Origin: Pseudo-nitzschia pungens
Taxonomy: Eukaryota > Bacillariophyta > Bacillariophyceae > Bacillariales > Bacillariaceae
Direction of reading: 5' to 3'
DNA length: 64,000 nt
Assembly (NCBI GenBank): GCA_037355855.1
Contig: CM074760.1
Span: 7,184,501 to 7,248,500 of the forward strand
Shown: piece by piece, positions 53,025 to 64,000 of the stretch
Layout of the letters: every line of letters starts with the position of its first letter
Position numbering within the stretch: position 1 is the stretch's first letter
The notes under the pieces: model-generated
What the model was told of the DNA's origin: nothing
What the model saw: only the letters and a program-made list of their open reading frames with translations
Database searches by the model: none
Translations under genes and position numbers: made by a program

Positions 53025-55448
53025 CTAGAGAAGACCCTGCCTAGCCAGATCTTCGTATGTGGCTCTGGATAAGACGTTTCCGTGGGAGTCTTCGTACTCT
53101 TCCCCTTTGCTACCATCAAACTGATCTTGCTGTAGTTGATCCTTTAGTTTTTTCCACAGGTTTTGAGCGTCTTCGATCTTTGTGACACCGTGGAAATGTT
53201 TCGTGTTTGGAATGCCTAACGATTTCATCCCATACGAGTGTCTTGCTTCTGCGAAATGTTGCTCGAAATTCTTTCTCCCCCGGTACGACTCACCACCACA
53301 GATCTCACACGGGTAAAAGTGGTTCAAGCCGTGAAGTTTGAACAACCAATACGGGATCGGTTTGCCGTCCCAACCCAATGGAACTCCTTTGGGATTGTAT
53401 ATTGGTGCGTCTTCGTCATCAGTGTCGTCGTCGCTGTCATATGTCCCTTCTTTGCCTTCTCCAGACGACTTCCCTTTGGAATCCTCAATGGCTGAGCCGT
53501 GAAGATCTTCATCCCTTTCCTTCTCACGTTCGTTTGTCGTTTGGGTTTCGCGTCGTTCGGTGCGTCTCAACGTCGCTTCCAATATTGGCTTTAATTGATT
53601 CAGATAGGCCATCACAACCACTTCTCGTTTGGCTATGTCAACTCGACGCTCGTTTTTGACGTTCACGTGTTGTGTGGTTACTCCGTTGCCACCACTGCTT
53701 GGTTGCGTTGCAGCGGGCTTTTTCTTGGCAAATAGCTTTTTGGGCAGTTCACTTAGCGGTGTATCCTTTGTCAAGAACAACCTCTTCGCTCTATCACTCA
53801 CCGTCCCACCACATTTCAGTCCCAACCGAGTCAATTCAGCTTTCAATGCATCCCCGTTCACAGCCTTTTCCAAATCAGCAGCCGAACCATAGGGTGATAA
53901 ATCAATCTTGGAAACGGATCCATCCGTTGTTCCATTGTCGGAAGCACCATCACTGCCACCATGCGTAGGTGCTTTCGATAAGAACGCTTCGCTTGGTTTT
54001 GCCTCCCAACCAGGGCTTCCTCCTCCTTTGCTCCAGGTGTCTTCAAAATCTTCGATTGCTGCCTGTGTCACTTGATGCTTTGACAACAGAGGCTGTATTC
54101 GCCTCAAAAATCCCTCTAAGTAAATCTCCAAAGCAACCAGAAACCGCACATACTTCTTACGTTCTTTGAGCTTTGTCTTTTCGGCAACCCCTTCGATGAG
54201 GCCGGATTCCCCCTTCGAGAGAAAGGACAAAAAGTCGACAAAGCCGAAGGATGATACCGAGTCCCTCACCATTACGTTCTTGATTGGCACCACGTATGAT
54301 TCATATATAGGTTGCAAATCCAAATACTTGCCCATTACTTCTTCCGACGAAAAGGTGCTTCCTTCCTTGATCCCCCCCAGGCATTCGACTACGCTCGACG
54401 CCAGATCGTACCCGTCGGCTGAGGGATTTCCGAGGCGTGCCCGCTTGTTCGAATTCTTGTTCCGATTCATGCCGAATGATGCGTTTCCGTTGTTTTGAGA
54501 TCCTTCGTTGTTGGAATAACGGGCATGATACGATCGAATTTCTTTGAGACGCTGATCCAAAACTCTCATCCACAATTTCGTAGTGGCGGCAACGGCTTGG
54601 GTGCTGCTGCTGCTGCTGCCGCTGCGGGGCATCGAATTCAATGTTCGTTTTGTCGTTTCGAGTGCCGATTTGAGAACCGATCCATCGCGCTGTTGTTGGT
54701 CCTTCGTTATGCGATTCGACAACTCGCTGGTCCGCTTGATACAGGACGATAAGGCGGTCATGGTTGCCACCTTGCCGAGCTGGCCCTGGCCGAGGGGAAG
54801 GGTTGCCGCCGATTTTTGGGAATCCTTGTCCTGCAAGCTGATTGTCGATCTGTCGATGGCACTGCTCTTTTCACCCATCATCGGCTGAGTAATCTCCGAC
54901 AGGGCAACCCAGGCGTCTTGAATGCCTCCGGGAAGATTCGAAACATCCACTTCCGCCTTTCCGCTGTTGGACAACAAGGAGGACGCCATCATCAGATTCG
55001 CCTCCCTCTCCGATTTCAGGCATCGCGCCTCTTCCAAAATTTTGCAGGACGCCAGCAGAGCATTTTGGACAGCGACTTCTTCTTGCTCGCTAAATATCTG
55101 CCCCCGCACAACACAACACAACGCAAAGCAAAGCAAAGCAAAGCAAGCCGAAAATAAGCAGAATATATAGGAGATGGATCGGCGAAAACGAGCATCGGCA
55201 GAAGCAAAATTAGTGACCATATTTGCGTGACCGTTTAGGTAAAAACCGCTTCCTATTCCCATCTACATGAAGAATTCATTACGAGCATCGATTAGAATCC
55301 AACTTCGACCGGATCAACTTACCACAGCCGGAGGGGGGAGGGGAGGCATAGAACCATCGAAGGCATCACCGGTGGCAGCAGGAGGAGCAATCCCCCCGTT
55401 CGTTTCCGGAGGAGGCAGAGGCGGTGGAGGTGGAGGCGGTAAATCCAT
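53025..55448 (-). CDS. SF3A3: SF3A3 (SF3a60/Prp9), U2 snRNP splicing factor
   Basis: Exon 1 is 55448-55323 (MDLPPPPPPPLPPPE...), exon 2 is 55097-53025, joined in phase 0 by GTAAGT and GGGGGCAG, for 732 residues. SF3a60 helps bind the U2 snRNP to the branch site in pre-spliceosomes. The family's features are seen: a helical N-terminal region (IKNVMVRDSVSSFGFVDFLS, KKYVRFLVALEIYLEGFLRR), the SAP-like LKAELTRLGLKCGGTVSDRA-KRLF, the LFAKK motif, PKGVPLGWDGKPIPYWLFKL, then the zinc finger CEICGGESYRGRKNFEQHF and the end YEDSHGNVLSRATYEDLA. It is longer than animal SF3A3 (about 500) because of Ser/Asn-rich inserts and the proline-rich N-terminus. The adjacent intron carries TTTGC repeats just before its acceptor. 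Identity is very secure. Confidence 0.95.
55098..55322 (-). other. SF3A3 intron 1 with (TTTGC)n/(GTTGT)n before the acceptor
   Basis: The intron starts GTAAGTTGATCC. In its last 50 bases the sense strand reads four TTTGC units followed by GTTGTGTTGTGTTGT and then GCGGGGGCAG. It is open in frame with exon 2 for about 55 codons, so it looks coding at first sight. Confidence 0.85.
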
Positions 55449-56219
55449 GGCTCGATTGAATTACCAAGATAAAGATGTGTTGGATCCCTCTCTCGGTTAA
55501 TTTGATGGAGTTTTACATGTGAACTATCTGAGAGACAGAGATGGAGATGGTCTAGACTTCATTACCTCCATGGTGGATGGTGGGTTTCACATTTTTCCCA
55601 GAGCGGTTCATTCAGGGGGTTGATTGGGACCCCAGGGCAGACTTCAAAAATGAAATCGGTTTCTGACATACTATGTTCATACCTATTATACAATAAAATC
55701 ATACTACCTAATACATACGTTCACGCTTGACGTCATAACGGTAGATTTTTCTTTTCTACTTATTGAATTTCAAATTGTGAAGACGTCGTGCCTGCGCGCA
55801 GGGCCTTGACGCACAGAATCATCATCACTAACCGGTAGATGACGGCGATTCTCAAAGCCGCAGCTGCAATGTCCCATCGAATTCAGGGGAGAGCTCCCCG
55901 CGGCATCCTTGAAGAAACACGAAGAAATCAGCAATCATCATTCCCCTTCGAGCGCAAGGAAAAATCAGTATCCGGTGCAAGATTGTCTCACCCCACGACA
56001 CCCCAGTATCATACAACATTTTGAAAAACTTAGCCGACGATCTCGAGCGGACATTTTAGTATCACTCTCACATAAAGCAGCCAAATCGAGCTGCAACTGT
56101 TGCGATTCTGAACTGAAGCAGTTTGTCTATCTTGGCGGCTTACTCTTCACCAATTCATAGACACCAGACGGTTCCCAATTAACCTGAACCTAAGTTACCA
56201 GGGGATCCGTTCTTCTACA
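55449..56219. other. Intergenic between divergent genes
   Basis: Shared upstream region of SF3A3 (-) and the I29 gene (+). Two short overlapping plus-strand frames (55839-56024 and 55909-56160) start with ATG and alternative codons but show no domain and are not called. Confidence 0.55.
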
Positions 56220-59200
56220 ATGCGGATTTCAATACCAGTCTCTTTCTGGGTCTTGGTGGTCTCCAGATCCGACTTCACCAACGCCTTTACGCCACCCAGT
56301 CTCCAGAACGTTTGGATCGGCGAACACTACACCAGTCTATCAAACCACAAGCACACCGTGGATCGCCACCGCCTGGATCCCACCACCCGTACCAGACCCA
56401 AAGCGATTTCGTTTCTGCAACGTCTCTGGGCAGCTCCCGGCGACAAGAATCTCGATGCCGATGCAGAGGCTCGTCGCATTCGATCTGCATATCTACAATG
56501 GTGCGAACGATTCAAGAAGCAGCCCGACGAGAAGCGGTATCCTCAGTTTGTGAGCAATTACAAGGTGATGGAATCCATTGCTAAAAAGGGCGGAAAGCCT
56601 ATGCACCTGAATGAATTCGCGGACTTTACTGGGGAGGAATACCAAGCGATGATGGCAAATCAAAGCGCCCAGGCTGCTACGCCATCGGCATCAACAGCAG
56701 CGGCAGCGGCAGCACCCCAAAAACCGCAGGCGGTGCGAAAGGAAATGGAGCGAATCGAAGCCATCGACAGAGAAGAGAGCTACACCGCTAAACGATTGGT
56801 TGTGGCAAAACCAATGCCGTCCGCACCGCAATCACCGCCTCAGCGACCGCCGCAACAACAGCAACAAACACAGCAGTCAACAACCAACCAGCGCAACCGC
56901 AACGACCTGCTGCTGCCGCTAAAGTCTCGACGCCACCACCTGCTAAAACAACTTCGAAAATAAACAAATCTCCTGCTATAACCGAAACTCAAAAATCTAA
57001 AACGACTAACACTGCGCCCGCAAAAAAGGCAACAGCAACTCCAGCTACCGGTGCTGCTTCCGCGGAGAAAAAAGCAGACACGACGCAAACTCTGTCGACC
57101 GATTCGAAATCTGAATCGACGACAACAACAACGGATACTCTTCAAGAGAGTTCAATAGCTGCTGGCATCCGATCGACACCAAGGAAAAAGGTGACCGCAT
57201 TCGATTTGATGAAGGCAAAATTCAACAAAACTCCCGGTGCGACAACACTCGACGACCAGCAAACGAAAGATTCAAATGATACAGATATCGAGACAGATAA
57301 GGAGGTAGCAAAAGCTCAGGAAACAGAGAAGGCGCAAAAGGAGGCCGAGGAGAAGAATCGAATAGATGCAGAAGCCAGAGCTAAGTCAGAGGCGGAAGCG
57401 AAGAGAAAAGCAGAGGAGGAAAAGCAACGAAAAGAGGCCGAAGCCAGAGCAGAAGAAGATGCGAGAAGGAAGGCCAAGGAGGAAAGGAAACGACTTGAGG
57501 CGGAGGCCAAAGCAGAAGCAGAAAAGCAACGAATAGAGGCAGAGGCCAGAGCTAAGGCTGAAGCCGAAGCAAAGAAGGCCCAGGAAGAGAAAAGACGAGT
57601 AGAGGCAGAGGTCAAAGCTAGGGCAGCAGCTGAAGCAGAGAGAAAGGCTGAAGAGGAACGAAAACGACTTGAGGCTGAGGCAAGGAAAAAGGAGGAAGAA
57701 AGAAAACGTCTAGAAGCTGAGGCGAAAGCCGAGGCTGAGGCCAAAAAGAAAGTTGAAGAAGTAAGAAAGAGAAAAGAAGAAGCAAAGAGGAAAGCTGAAG
57801 AAGAAAGAAAACGACTTGAGGCTGAGGCAAAAGCGAAAGCCGAGGCTGAAGCAAAAGCGAAAGCTGAGGCTGAAGCCAAACGGAAAGCTGAAGAAGAAAG
57901 AAGACGTCTAGAGGCTGAGGCAAAAGCGAAAGCCGAGGCGGAAGCCAAACGGAAAGCTGAAGAAGAAAGAAAACGCCTAGAGGCTGAGGCAAAAGCGAAA
58001 GCCGAGGCTGAAGCCAAACGGAAAGCCGAGGCTGAAGCCAAACGGAAAGCTGAAGAAGAAAGAAAACGCCTAGAGGCTGAGGCAAAAGCGAAAGCCGAGG
58101 CTGAAGCCAAACGGAAAGCTGAAGAAGAAAGAAGACGCCTAGAGGCTGAGGCAAAAGCGAAGGCAGAGGCTGAAGCCAAACGGAAAGCTGAAGAAGAAAG
58201 AAGACGTCTAGAGGCTGAGGCAAAAGCGAAGGCAGAGGCTGAAGCCAAACGGAAAGCTGAAGAAGAAAGAAGACGTCTAGAGGCTGAGGCAAAAGCGAAA
58301 GCTGAGGCGGAAGCCAAACGGAAAGCTGAAGAAGAAAGAAAACGCCTAGAGGCTGAGGCAAAAGCGAAAGCCGAGGCTGAAGCCAAACGGAAAGCTGAAG
58401 AAGAAAGAAAAAGAAAAGAAGAAGAAAAGAGAAAGGCCGAGGCAGAGAGAAGAAGATTAGAAGCTGAGGCAAAGAAAAAGGCAGAGGAAGAAAAACGCAG
58501 GGAAGAAGAAATGAAAGCTGAGGCAAGGAGGAGGGCAAACGAGGAGAGAAAACGATTAGAAGCGGAGGCAAAGGCGAAGGCAGAGGCTGAAGCCAAAAGG
58601 AAGGCCGAGGAAGAGAGAAGAAGATTAGAAGCTGAGGCAAAGAAAAAGGCAGAGGAAGAAAAACGCAGGGAAGAAGAAATGAAAGCTGAGGCAAGGAGGA
58701 GGGCAAACGAGGAGAGAAAACGTCTCGAAGCGGAGGCAAAAGCAGAAGCGGAGGCAAAGAAAAAGGCAGAGGAAGCAAAGAAGCGTTTAGAAGCTGAAGC
58801 GAAGGCGAGAGCTGAGGCTGAGGCAAAGAAAAAGGAAGAGGAAGAAAGAAAACGTCAAGAAGCGGAGATGAAGAAAAAGGAAGAGGAAGAAAGAAAACGT
58901 GCAGAAGCGGAAGCAAAGGCGAGAGCTGAGGCTGAGGCAAAGAAAAAGGCAGAGGAAGAAAAGAGACGTCTAGAAGCAGAAGCCAAAGCAAAGGCAGAAG
59001 CCGAGGCTAAAAAGAAGGCTGAAGAAGAACAGAAACGTCTAGAAGCTGAAGCCAAAGCAAAGGCAGAAGCCGAGGCTAAAAAGAAGGCTGAAGAAGAACA
59101 GAAACGTCTAGAAGCTGAAGCCAAATTAAAGGCTGAAGCCGAGGCTAAAAAGAAGGCTGAAGAAGAACAGAAACGTCTAGAAGCTGAAGCCAAAGCAAAG

Positions 59201-62200
59201 GCTAAAGGCTGAAGAAGAACAGAAACGTCTAGAAGCTGAAGCCTAAAGCAAAGGCTGAAGCCGAGGCTAAAAAGAAGGCTGAAGAAGAAAAGAAACGTCT
59301 AGAATTAGAGGCTAAAGCAAAGGCAGAAGCAGAAGCAAAACAGAAGAAAGCTGAAGAGCTCAGGAAACGAATTGAAGCCGAAGAAAAGGCGAGGGCGGAA
59401 GCGGAAGCCAAGAAAAAAGTAGAGGAAGCAAGGCAAAGAGCCGAAGCCGAGGCAAAAGCTAAGGTTGAACTAGAAGCAAAGCAGAAGAGAGCCATAGAAG
59501 TAAAACTACGGATAGAAGCCGAAGAAAAGGCAAGGGCAGAAGACGAAGCCAAGAAAAAAGCCGAATTAGAGGCAAAGAAGATGATTGATGAAGAGAGAAG
59601 GAAATCTAAGGCCAAAACAGAGGCTGTCGAAGATCAAACCGATGCAAAGGTCGATGTTCAGAAAACCATAGCAGATGAAGGAACTGCAGCAGAAGACACG
59701 CTTGCAAGTCGAAGAAGAAGCTGACAATATCATGAACAAGGATAGGGTGGACGCTGAAGCCGAAGAGTTGGTTGAAGGAAAGGGGGAAACTTCGGACGAC
59801 GATATGACAAAGGATGAAACAAGGAAGGAAGAGCTCGCCGAGCTTGAAGCCACTGTTAAATTGAAGGCTGAACTCGAGGCGAAAGAAGAAGTAGAAGAAG
59901 AGAAGCGGATTATCGCAGAGGAAGCGGAAAAGGCCAAAGCAGAGGAGGAGGCAGCAGATGCTAAGAAGAAAGAAGAAGAGCTCCGTATTCGTGGTGCTTA
60001 CCTCGACTGGTGTCTTGAATTTTCGAAGAAACCAGATAAAGTTAGAATGGTGCAATTCAAAAATAATTATTTGATGTTGGAGGGAATGGCGAAAGAGTCA
60101 GGAAAGGAAATCAAACTCAATGCATATGCCGATTACACAGCTGTTGAATATGAGTTCGAAATGAAACAAAAAGAAGAAGCCAAGAAAAAGGAACAGGAGG
60201 CAAGATTGAAGAAGGAACAAGAAGAAACCGAAGCTGCATTTGTGGCAGCAGGCGGTGAAGTCGGGAGTAACGTAGAAGTGGATGGCAGTGGGGAGGTAGA
60301 CTTTGATGGATTCGAGGAGCAGGATGAAAGTGGAAAGCCTGTCTCGAGAAATGAAGACAAGATCCCTGAAGCCGACAACAGTAGGGAACAACCTCCAGAA
60401 GAATGGTGGAAACAGGAAGAGGGATTGGACGAAAGTTTATTACTAAGGGAGAACAATAGGGTGTCGAGACGGAGTGATCGAGGAAATACTAACAGTATGC
60501 AGAACAAACATGATCGAGGAGCGTCCAAAACAGAACAGGATGTTGATCCCGATGACCCTCAGGTTAGAAAAAGGGTTCGTACTGCTTATTCGAATTGGTG
60601 TCGAATGTACAACAAAGAACCAGATGAAGGGAGGTTCCCCAAGTTCAAGAGCAACTACCTTATAATGGAAAAACTTGCAATCAAGCAGGGTAGAGAAGTG
60701 ACTCTGAATGAATTTGCTGATTGTACACCTGACGAGTATGAGAAAGCGGCATCGCGTCCAAAATCTGCAGGCCCGAGAAAAGTAAATAAGCAGGAACTTC
60801 AGAAGCCAAAGGTAGAGCGTGATGTCAATCAACCGAAGACCCCTCAAAGAACCGAACCTGAGCTTGTGCGTACGAAGAGAAATATTTATGTTGACCGAGA
60901 ACTAGAAGATGAAGAAGTTGATCAAGCCGCATTGATTGCCGAAGTCGAAAGATTTGCAATGAAGAAGGCGGAGGAAGCAGCGAAAAGGGTAGAAGAGTTC
61001 AGACAACAGCAAGGAATTGCAGGGTTGAACAGAAAACGATCTATAGACGAAAAAAGAAAGAGAGAACGACAGGCAGCGAAGTCTGAACTTGAGAGAAGAC
61101 GAGAGGAAGCACGGAGGATGGAAGCAGAGGCTGCGGCAAGTGCAAAAGCTGAGGCAAAGAGGGCCGAAGAGGAGCGTCTTCGAAGACAATGGGAAGCATC
61201 ACGTAGAAAACCGAGAAACCCGTTCATGAAGAAGCAACAATTACGACGAGATCAGGAGGAAGCTGACAATATAGAGGAAGATGGTATGTTTCAAAGACGC
61301 CAAAGGGATGGGAGAAATCCTTCCTTTATCACAAGGGATACATCTCAGCCTCAACGGGGTATCGAAGCCAACATACCACAAGAAGATGATAGCGATGAAG
61401 TGCAACCTCTAGTCAAACCACCCACCTACAATTCAGAAAATCCCTTTCAGAGACGACCAACCTTTGCATCACCAACCAAGGGATCTATGACTTCGGAGGT
61501 TGACGAAAGTATAAATCCTGACGAATATAATCCTATCTCTTGGCAGGATCAGGACGAAGAGGGGTCTTTTCAGGCAAATGGAGGTTCTGCATCGAGTTCA
61601 GAGTATGAAAATCTAAACATCAATACTGACCAGAGTGTTGATTCAGGCCTCTGAACAACTGGACACAATGTCGAACGATTCGTCTTATGAAATGCCAACC
61701 AATGGATCCACATCGGCAGGGTTTCCGGCATCAACCATGGGAGCGTTCAACAACTCGCCATCGTATGTTGACAACACTCAAGCAGCGATGTCTAAGTCCA
61801 GATTCTTCTTCTCAAAGATTGGAGTCCGACACCATGTCCAATTACGACGGCTCATACTTCATGAACATACCTACCAATAGTGACGAGCAAGCTCCATCCT
61901 TCGACTACATTCAGAAATGGGCGTCCGCCAACCAGGACCTTTCGAAGCAACCCGGTGAAAAGCTAAATGAACCAACCGTGGGGAATAGCAATATCAATGG
62001 CAGTAATTGGTACGATACCAATGAATCACCAGCTACTTCAAGTGAGCCTCCCACGAGTCCTAATCCCTTTTCACGGCGAGGTCCTTTAATGAACAAAGGG
62101 GCAACCTATCTAGATAATTTGTCGAAACGAAACAACGAAAGCACCAATTCGTCACGGCAAGGCTCATCGCAACATAATACCTCGTCTGAAGCCGGATCCG

Positions 62201-62397
62201 AGTATCCAGATCGAATCAAAGCAGCTTATCGTGACTGGTGTCAATACTACGGGAAGGAGTACGATGAAACACGATTGGGTACTTTCTCGTCAAATTTTCT
62301 GGCGGTGGAAAGGTACCATCGAGAAACTGGGGTCTCCTTAATATTGAATGAGCTAGCTGACATGACTTCCGAAGAATTTCAACAGAACAAAAATTGA
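56220..62397 (+). CDS. Four-headed I29 (cathepsin propeptide inhibitor) protein with giant coiled coil
   Basis: Start ATG at 56220: a signal peptide (IPVSFWVLVVSRSDFTNA) followed by FTPPSLQN, close to the ASAF-type cut of diatom plastid presequences, so a plastid location is inferred. Four inhibitor_I29 domains lie at about 56467-56660, 59986-60165, 60563-60755 and 62209-62392. Each reads (I/V)(R/K)-x-AY-x2-WC, a basic E/D-x2-R-x4-F-x2-N, and L-N-E/A-x-AD-x-T-x2-E-(Y/F), the last being the propeptide GNFD-type motif. No papain-type peptidase domain is present. Between domains 1 and 2 lies about 750 residues of AEAKAKAEAEAKRKAEEERK repeats. I29 domains normally occlude the active site of C1A cysteine proteases. 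The open frame is broken at about six places, each needing a one-base skip (56820-56960, 59183-59212, 59216-59244, 59672-59723, 61617-61653, 61797-61801). With these, about 2057 residues. Gene reality is strong; the exact protein is uncertain. Confidence 0.75.
57346..59640 (+). repeat. Coding tandem repeat, 23-residue KAEEERKRLEAEAKAKAEAEAK-type coil
   Basis: About thirty degenerate 69-base units on the plus strand. Neighbouring units are sometimes identical for more than 100 bases (for example 57955-58150 and 58140-58320), showing recent unit duplication, while other units differ at many synonymous sites. The strand is strongly purine-rich, which gives long pseudo-frames on the opposite strand. 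Confidence 0.92.
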
Positions 62398-64000
62398 TCA
62401 AAAGTTTCAAATACAGAATTGAAAATTGGGGATAATGGGGACGTAATGTCAAAGAAAAATTTCAATTCATCATAATTGGAACGTTGTGGTTCTATAATTT
62501 TTCTGCATGTGTTGATTCTAGTTTCAGAGCAGCAATTCGTGATACTATGAATTTCGATTTCTTGAAAAATGTGCAGTCGCTTACAATGTATTGGCTTGAA
62601 GTAGGGAATAAAGTTCTTGTTGAAGAATATAAAATTAAATTAGTAGCAAGCTTTTCCAAAAAAAACAGATTTGATAGTATGCGACTTTGAGGGAAATCGT
62701 AGACAAGTCCCATTGAATGGGACTCTCCAACTTCCTTCCGTTCTAGTAGTGTTTTCCTTCAGCACCTCTCAAGAAGTCACCATGAAAGATATTGTTGGTT
62801 GCCTGGTTTCACTGAGTTAGCTCTCGTGGATTGAATGAGTGAAAGATAGACCAAAGCAAATGTTCTTGCTACAATAGAAATTTCAGGTGAATGGTAATAA
62901 AGTAATGGAAAGTTACTGACAATTATCACACAGAGGCTTGTAGTTTGCCTCCTCTTATCAGCTTTAAGAGCAATTTAGCGTTCGACAACCACTTTGCAGA
63001 CTTAGTTGTCCTCCACCAGTGAACTTCATGCTATGAATACAAAAATGAAACACTCTTTATCACTCTCCATTTGCAAACGGTCGTCGTACATCATCATAAT
63101 ATCCTGGAACCGCAAACAACAAGTCCTCGAATCACAGCACTACTACTACTATCCAAGCGAACTGACAGATACTAATACTAGTAGTAGCTAGCAGCAGTCG
63201 TACTAGAGTTTTCAATCGTAGCTATAACTCCAACATATTCGCTGACGCTTTAAATTAGCAGCGACATACCAACCCATTCACAAATCGCAATTCAATCCAG
63301 GCCACATTCTCATTGTTATACAATACTACTAGTAGTAGTACTAGTAAGCAGCAGCAGCTGCTGTCCTGTTCGAGAATGATCCTGCCTCATTCGATCCACA
63401 CAACAAGAAGTGGTGGTTGATACTAGTATGAATGGTTCACTTCAGTATTTTCATCCAAACCTATGTTTCGATATTTTTGGGTTGCAGGCAGGTGTCTGTT
63501 TGCCTGAAAGAACTCGTCATTGCAGCACTCCGGTAAGCTACTAACTAGTAGTACAAATCACGAAGATCCCGAGAGTAACAACAAAGGCAATCAGTTTTGG
63601 AATGCAGGATGCTCCAATACCTTACCGTAAACCTTACGGTAAGTTAACCTCACCGGTTGCACTTCTTACGGTATGTATGGTAAGCCTTACCGGTAACCTT
63701 ACACTAACCTTACCTGGTAAGGTAACTAGTACGTACGGTATGAACACTTCATAGCTCACAATGTTGTATCAAGTCGAATGAGTCGAATTGACTCAATTTT
63801 ACTTTCATTGCGTTCCCTCCAAGACACGTGTAATCTGCGATGTTGAAGTGGGATTTTGTGGAGACCATCGTGCGTGTTACACAGATGAAAGACACGAAGA
63901 AGAATGAAAAAGTGATGTTCAAATTCCTGTTGCAATGCGTACGAGCACTGCGCCGGGCAAGCGGTTTTGAATGGTAGAGGTATGAGTTCAGAGGACTAAG
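62398..64000. other. Intergenic to the window end
   Basis: No gene recognised in 1.6 kb. It contains TACTAGTAGTAGTACTAG repeats near 63324-63346 and a dense set of spacer motifs at 63612-63740, with both orientations of GGTAAGG/CCTTACC. Confidence 0.55.

Noticed and set aside
55839..56160. Two overlapping short plus-strand frames upstream of the I29 gene
   Set aside because: About 60 and 80 codons with no hydrophobic core or motif and no splice support. They probably belong to the promoter region.
57316..58991. Long minus-strand frames (over 400 codons) rich in Ala/Ser/Phe or Leu/Pro
   Set aside because: They are the antisense of the purine-rich coiled-coil repeat, which lacks stop codons in several frames. 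No ATG-led domain is seen.
63612..63740. CRISPR-like or telomere-like array
   Set aside because: The repeated strings are short, unevenly spaced and in both orientations. There are no constant spacers and no telomere unit.

Overview
This window reads as nuclear DNA of a diatom, probably a pennate one. Genes lie on both strands with few, mostly short GT-AG introns and strong GTAAGT-type donors. One protein has the plant/algal-type domain with the GRGGGTNHHPGNKRYR core that is expanded in diatoms. Another starts with a signal peptide followed by a cut site of the NAF/TPP kind, which resembles the bipartite plastid presequences of diatoms. No rRNA, tRNA, CRISPR array, transposase or reverse transcriptase was recognised. 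Base composition is fairly even, with GC-rich exons and AT-richer spacers.

Layout. 1.6-2.3 kb: sigma-like glutathione S-transferase (+). 4.0-6.3: DUF6824-type protein (+). 6.5-8.9: CaMKK/SnAK-like kinase (-). 9.8-12.3: PP2A scaffold subunit A (-). 13.8-15.0: WD40 protein with unclear N-terminus (-). 15.8-16.6: TIM21 (-). 17.7-18.7: DUF900-like alpha/beta hydrolase (+). 19.1-20.3: NAD(P)H-hydrate epimerase (-). 21.2-22.0: secreted Cys-rich protein (+). 22.2-24.3: ribonuclease-inhibitor-type LRR protein (-). 25.3-26.3: p23 co-chaperone (+). 26.9-27.5: MaoC/hotdog protein (-). 29.5-31.6: ecdysoneless/ECD (-). 32.8-35.7: Nudix plus SET-like fusion (-). 36.7-38.4: syntaxin-5 (+). 39.4-40.6: unknown secretory-route protein (-). 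41.3-45.3: UTP21/WDR36 (+). 45.5-46.5: unknown membrane protein (-). 47.3-51.7: nine-exon MATE transporter with a long repeat tail (-). 53.0-55.4: SF3A3 (-). 56.2-62.4: plastid-type presequence protein with four I29 protease-inhibitor domains and a giant charged coiled coil (+). The rest is spacer.

Most genes are housekeeping and unrelated in function (splicing: SF3A3, ECD; ribosome assembly: UTP21; phosphatase and kinase signalling; mitochondrial import; Golgi SNARE). There is no operon-like logic. The unusual items are the Nudix-SET fusion, the MATE protein with seven double repeats of an AA-x2-LGYT-x3-WD type, the four-headed I29 protein without peptidase, a syntaxin-5 whose central glutamine position reads histidine, and an in-frame, stop-free intron in ECD built from a tandem duplication.

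Two patterns cut across genes. First, seven genes need a single-base skip to stay open, about thirteen skips in all, nearly always in the +1 direction and often at short homopolymers. Insertion-type sequence errors are the simplest reading, but the one-sidedness should be tested. Second, spacers carry many copies of a short motif family (GGTAAGG / GGTTACC / TACCGGTA), including a perfect 25-nt inverted repeat, while several introns carry G/T-rich tandem repeats on the sense strand right beside a splice site.
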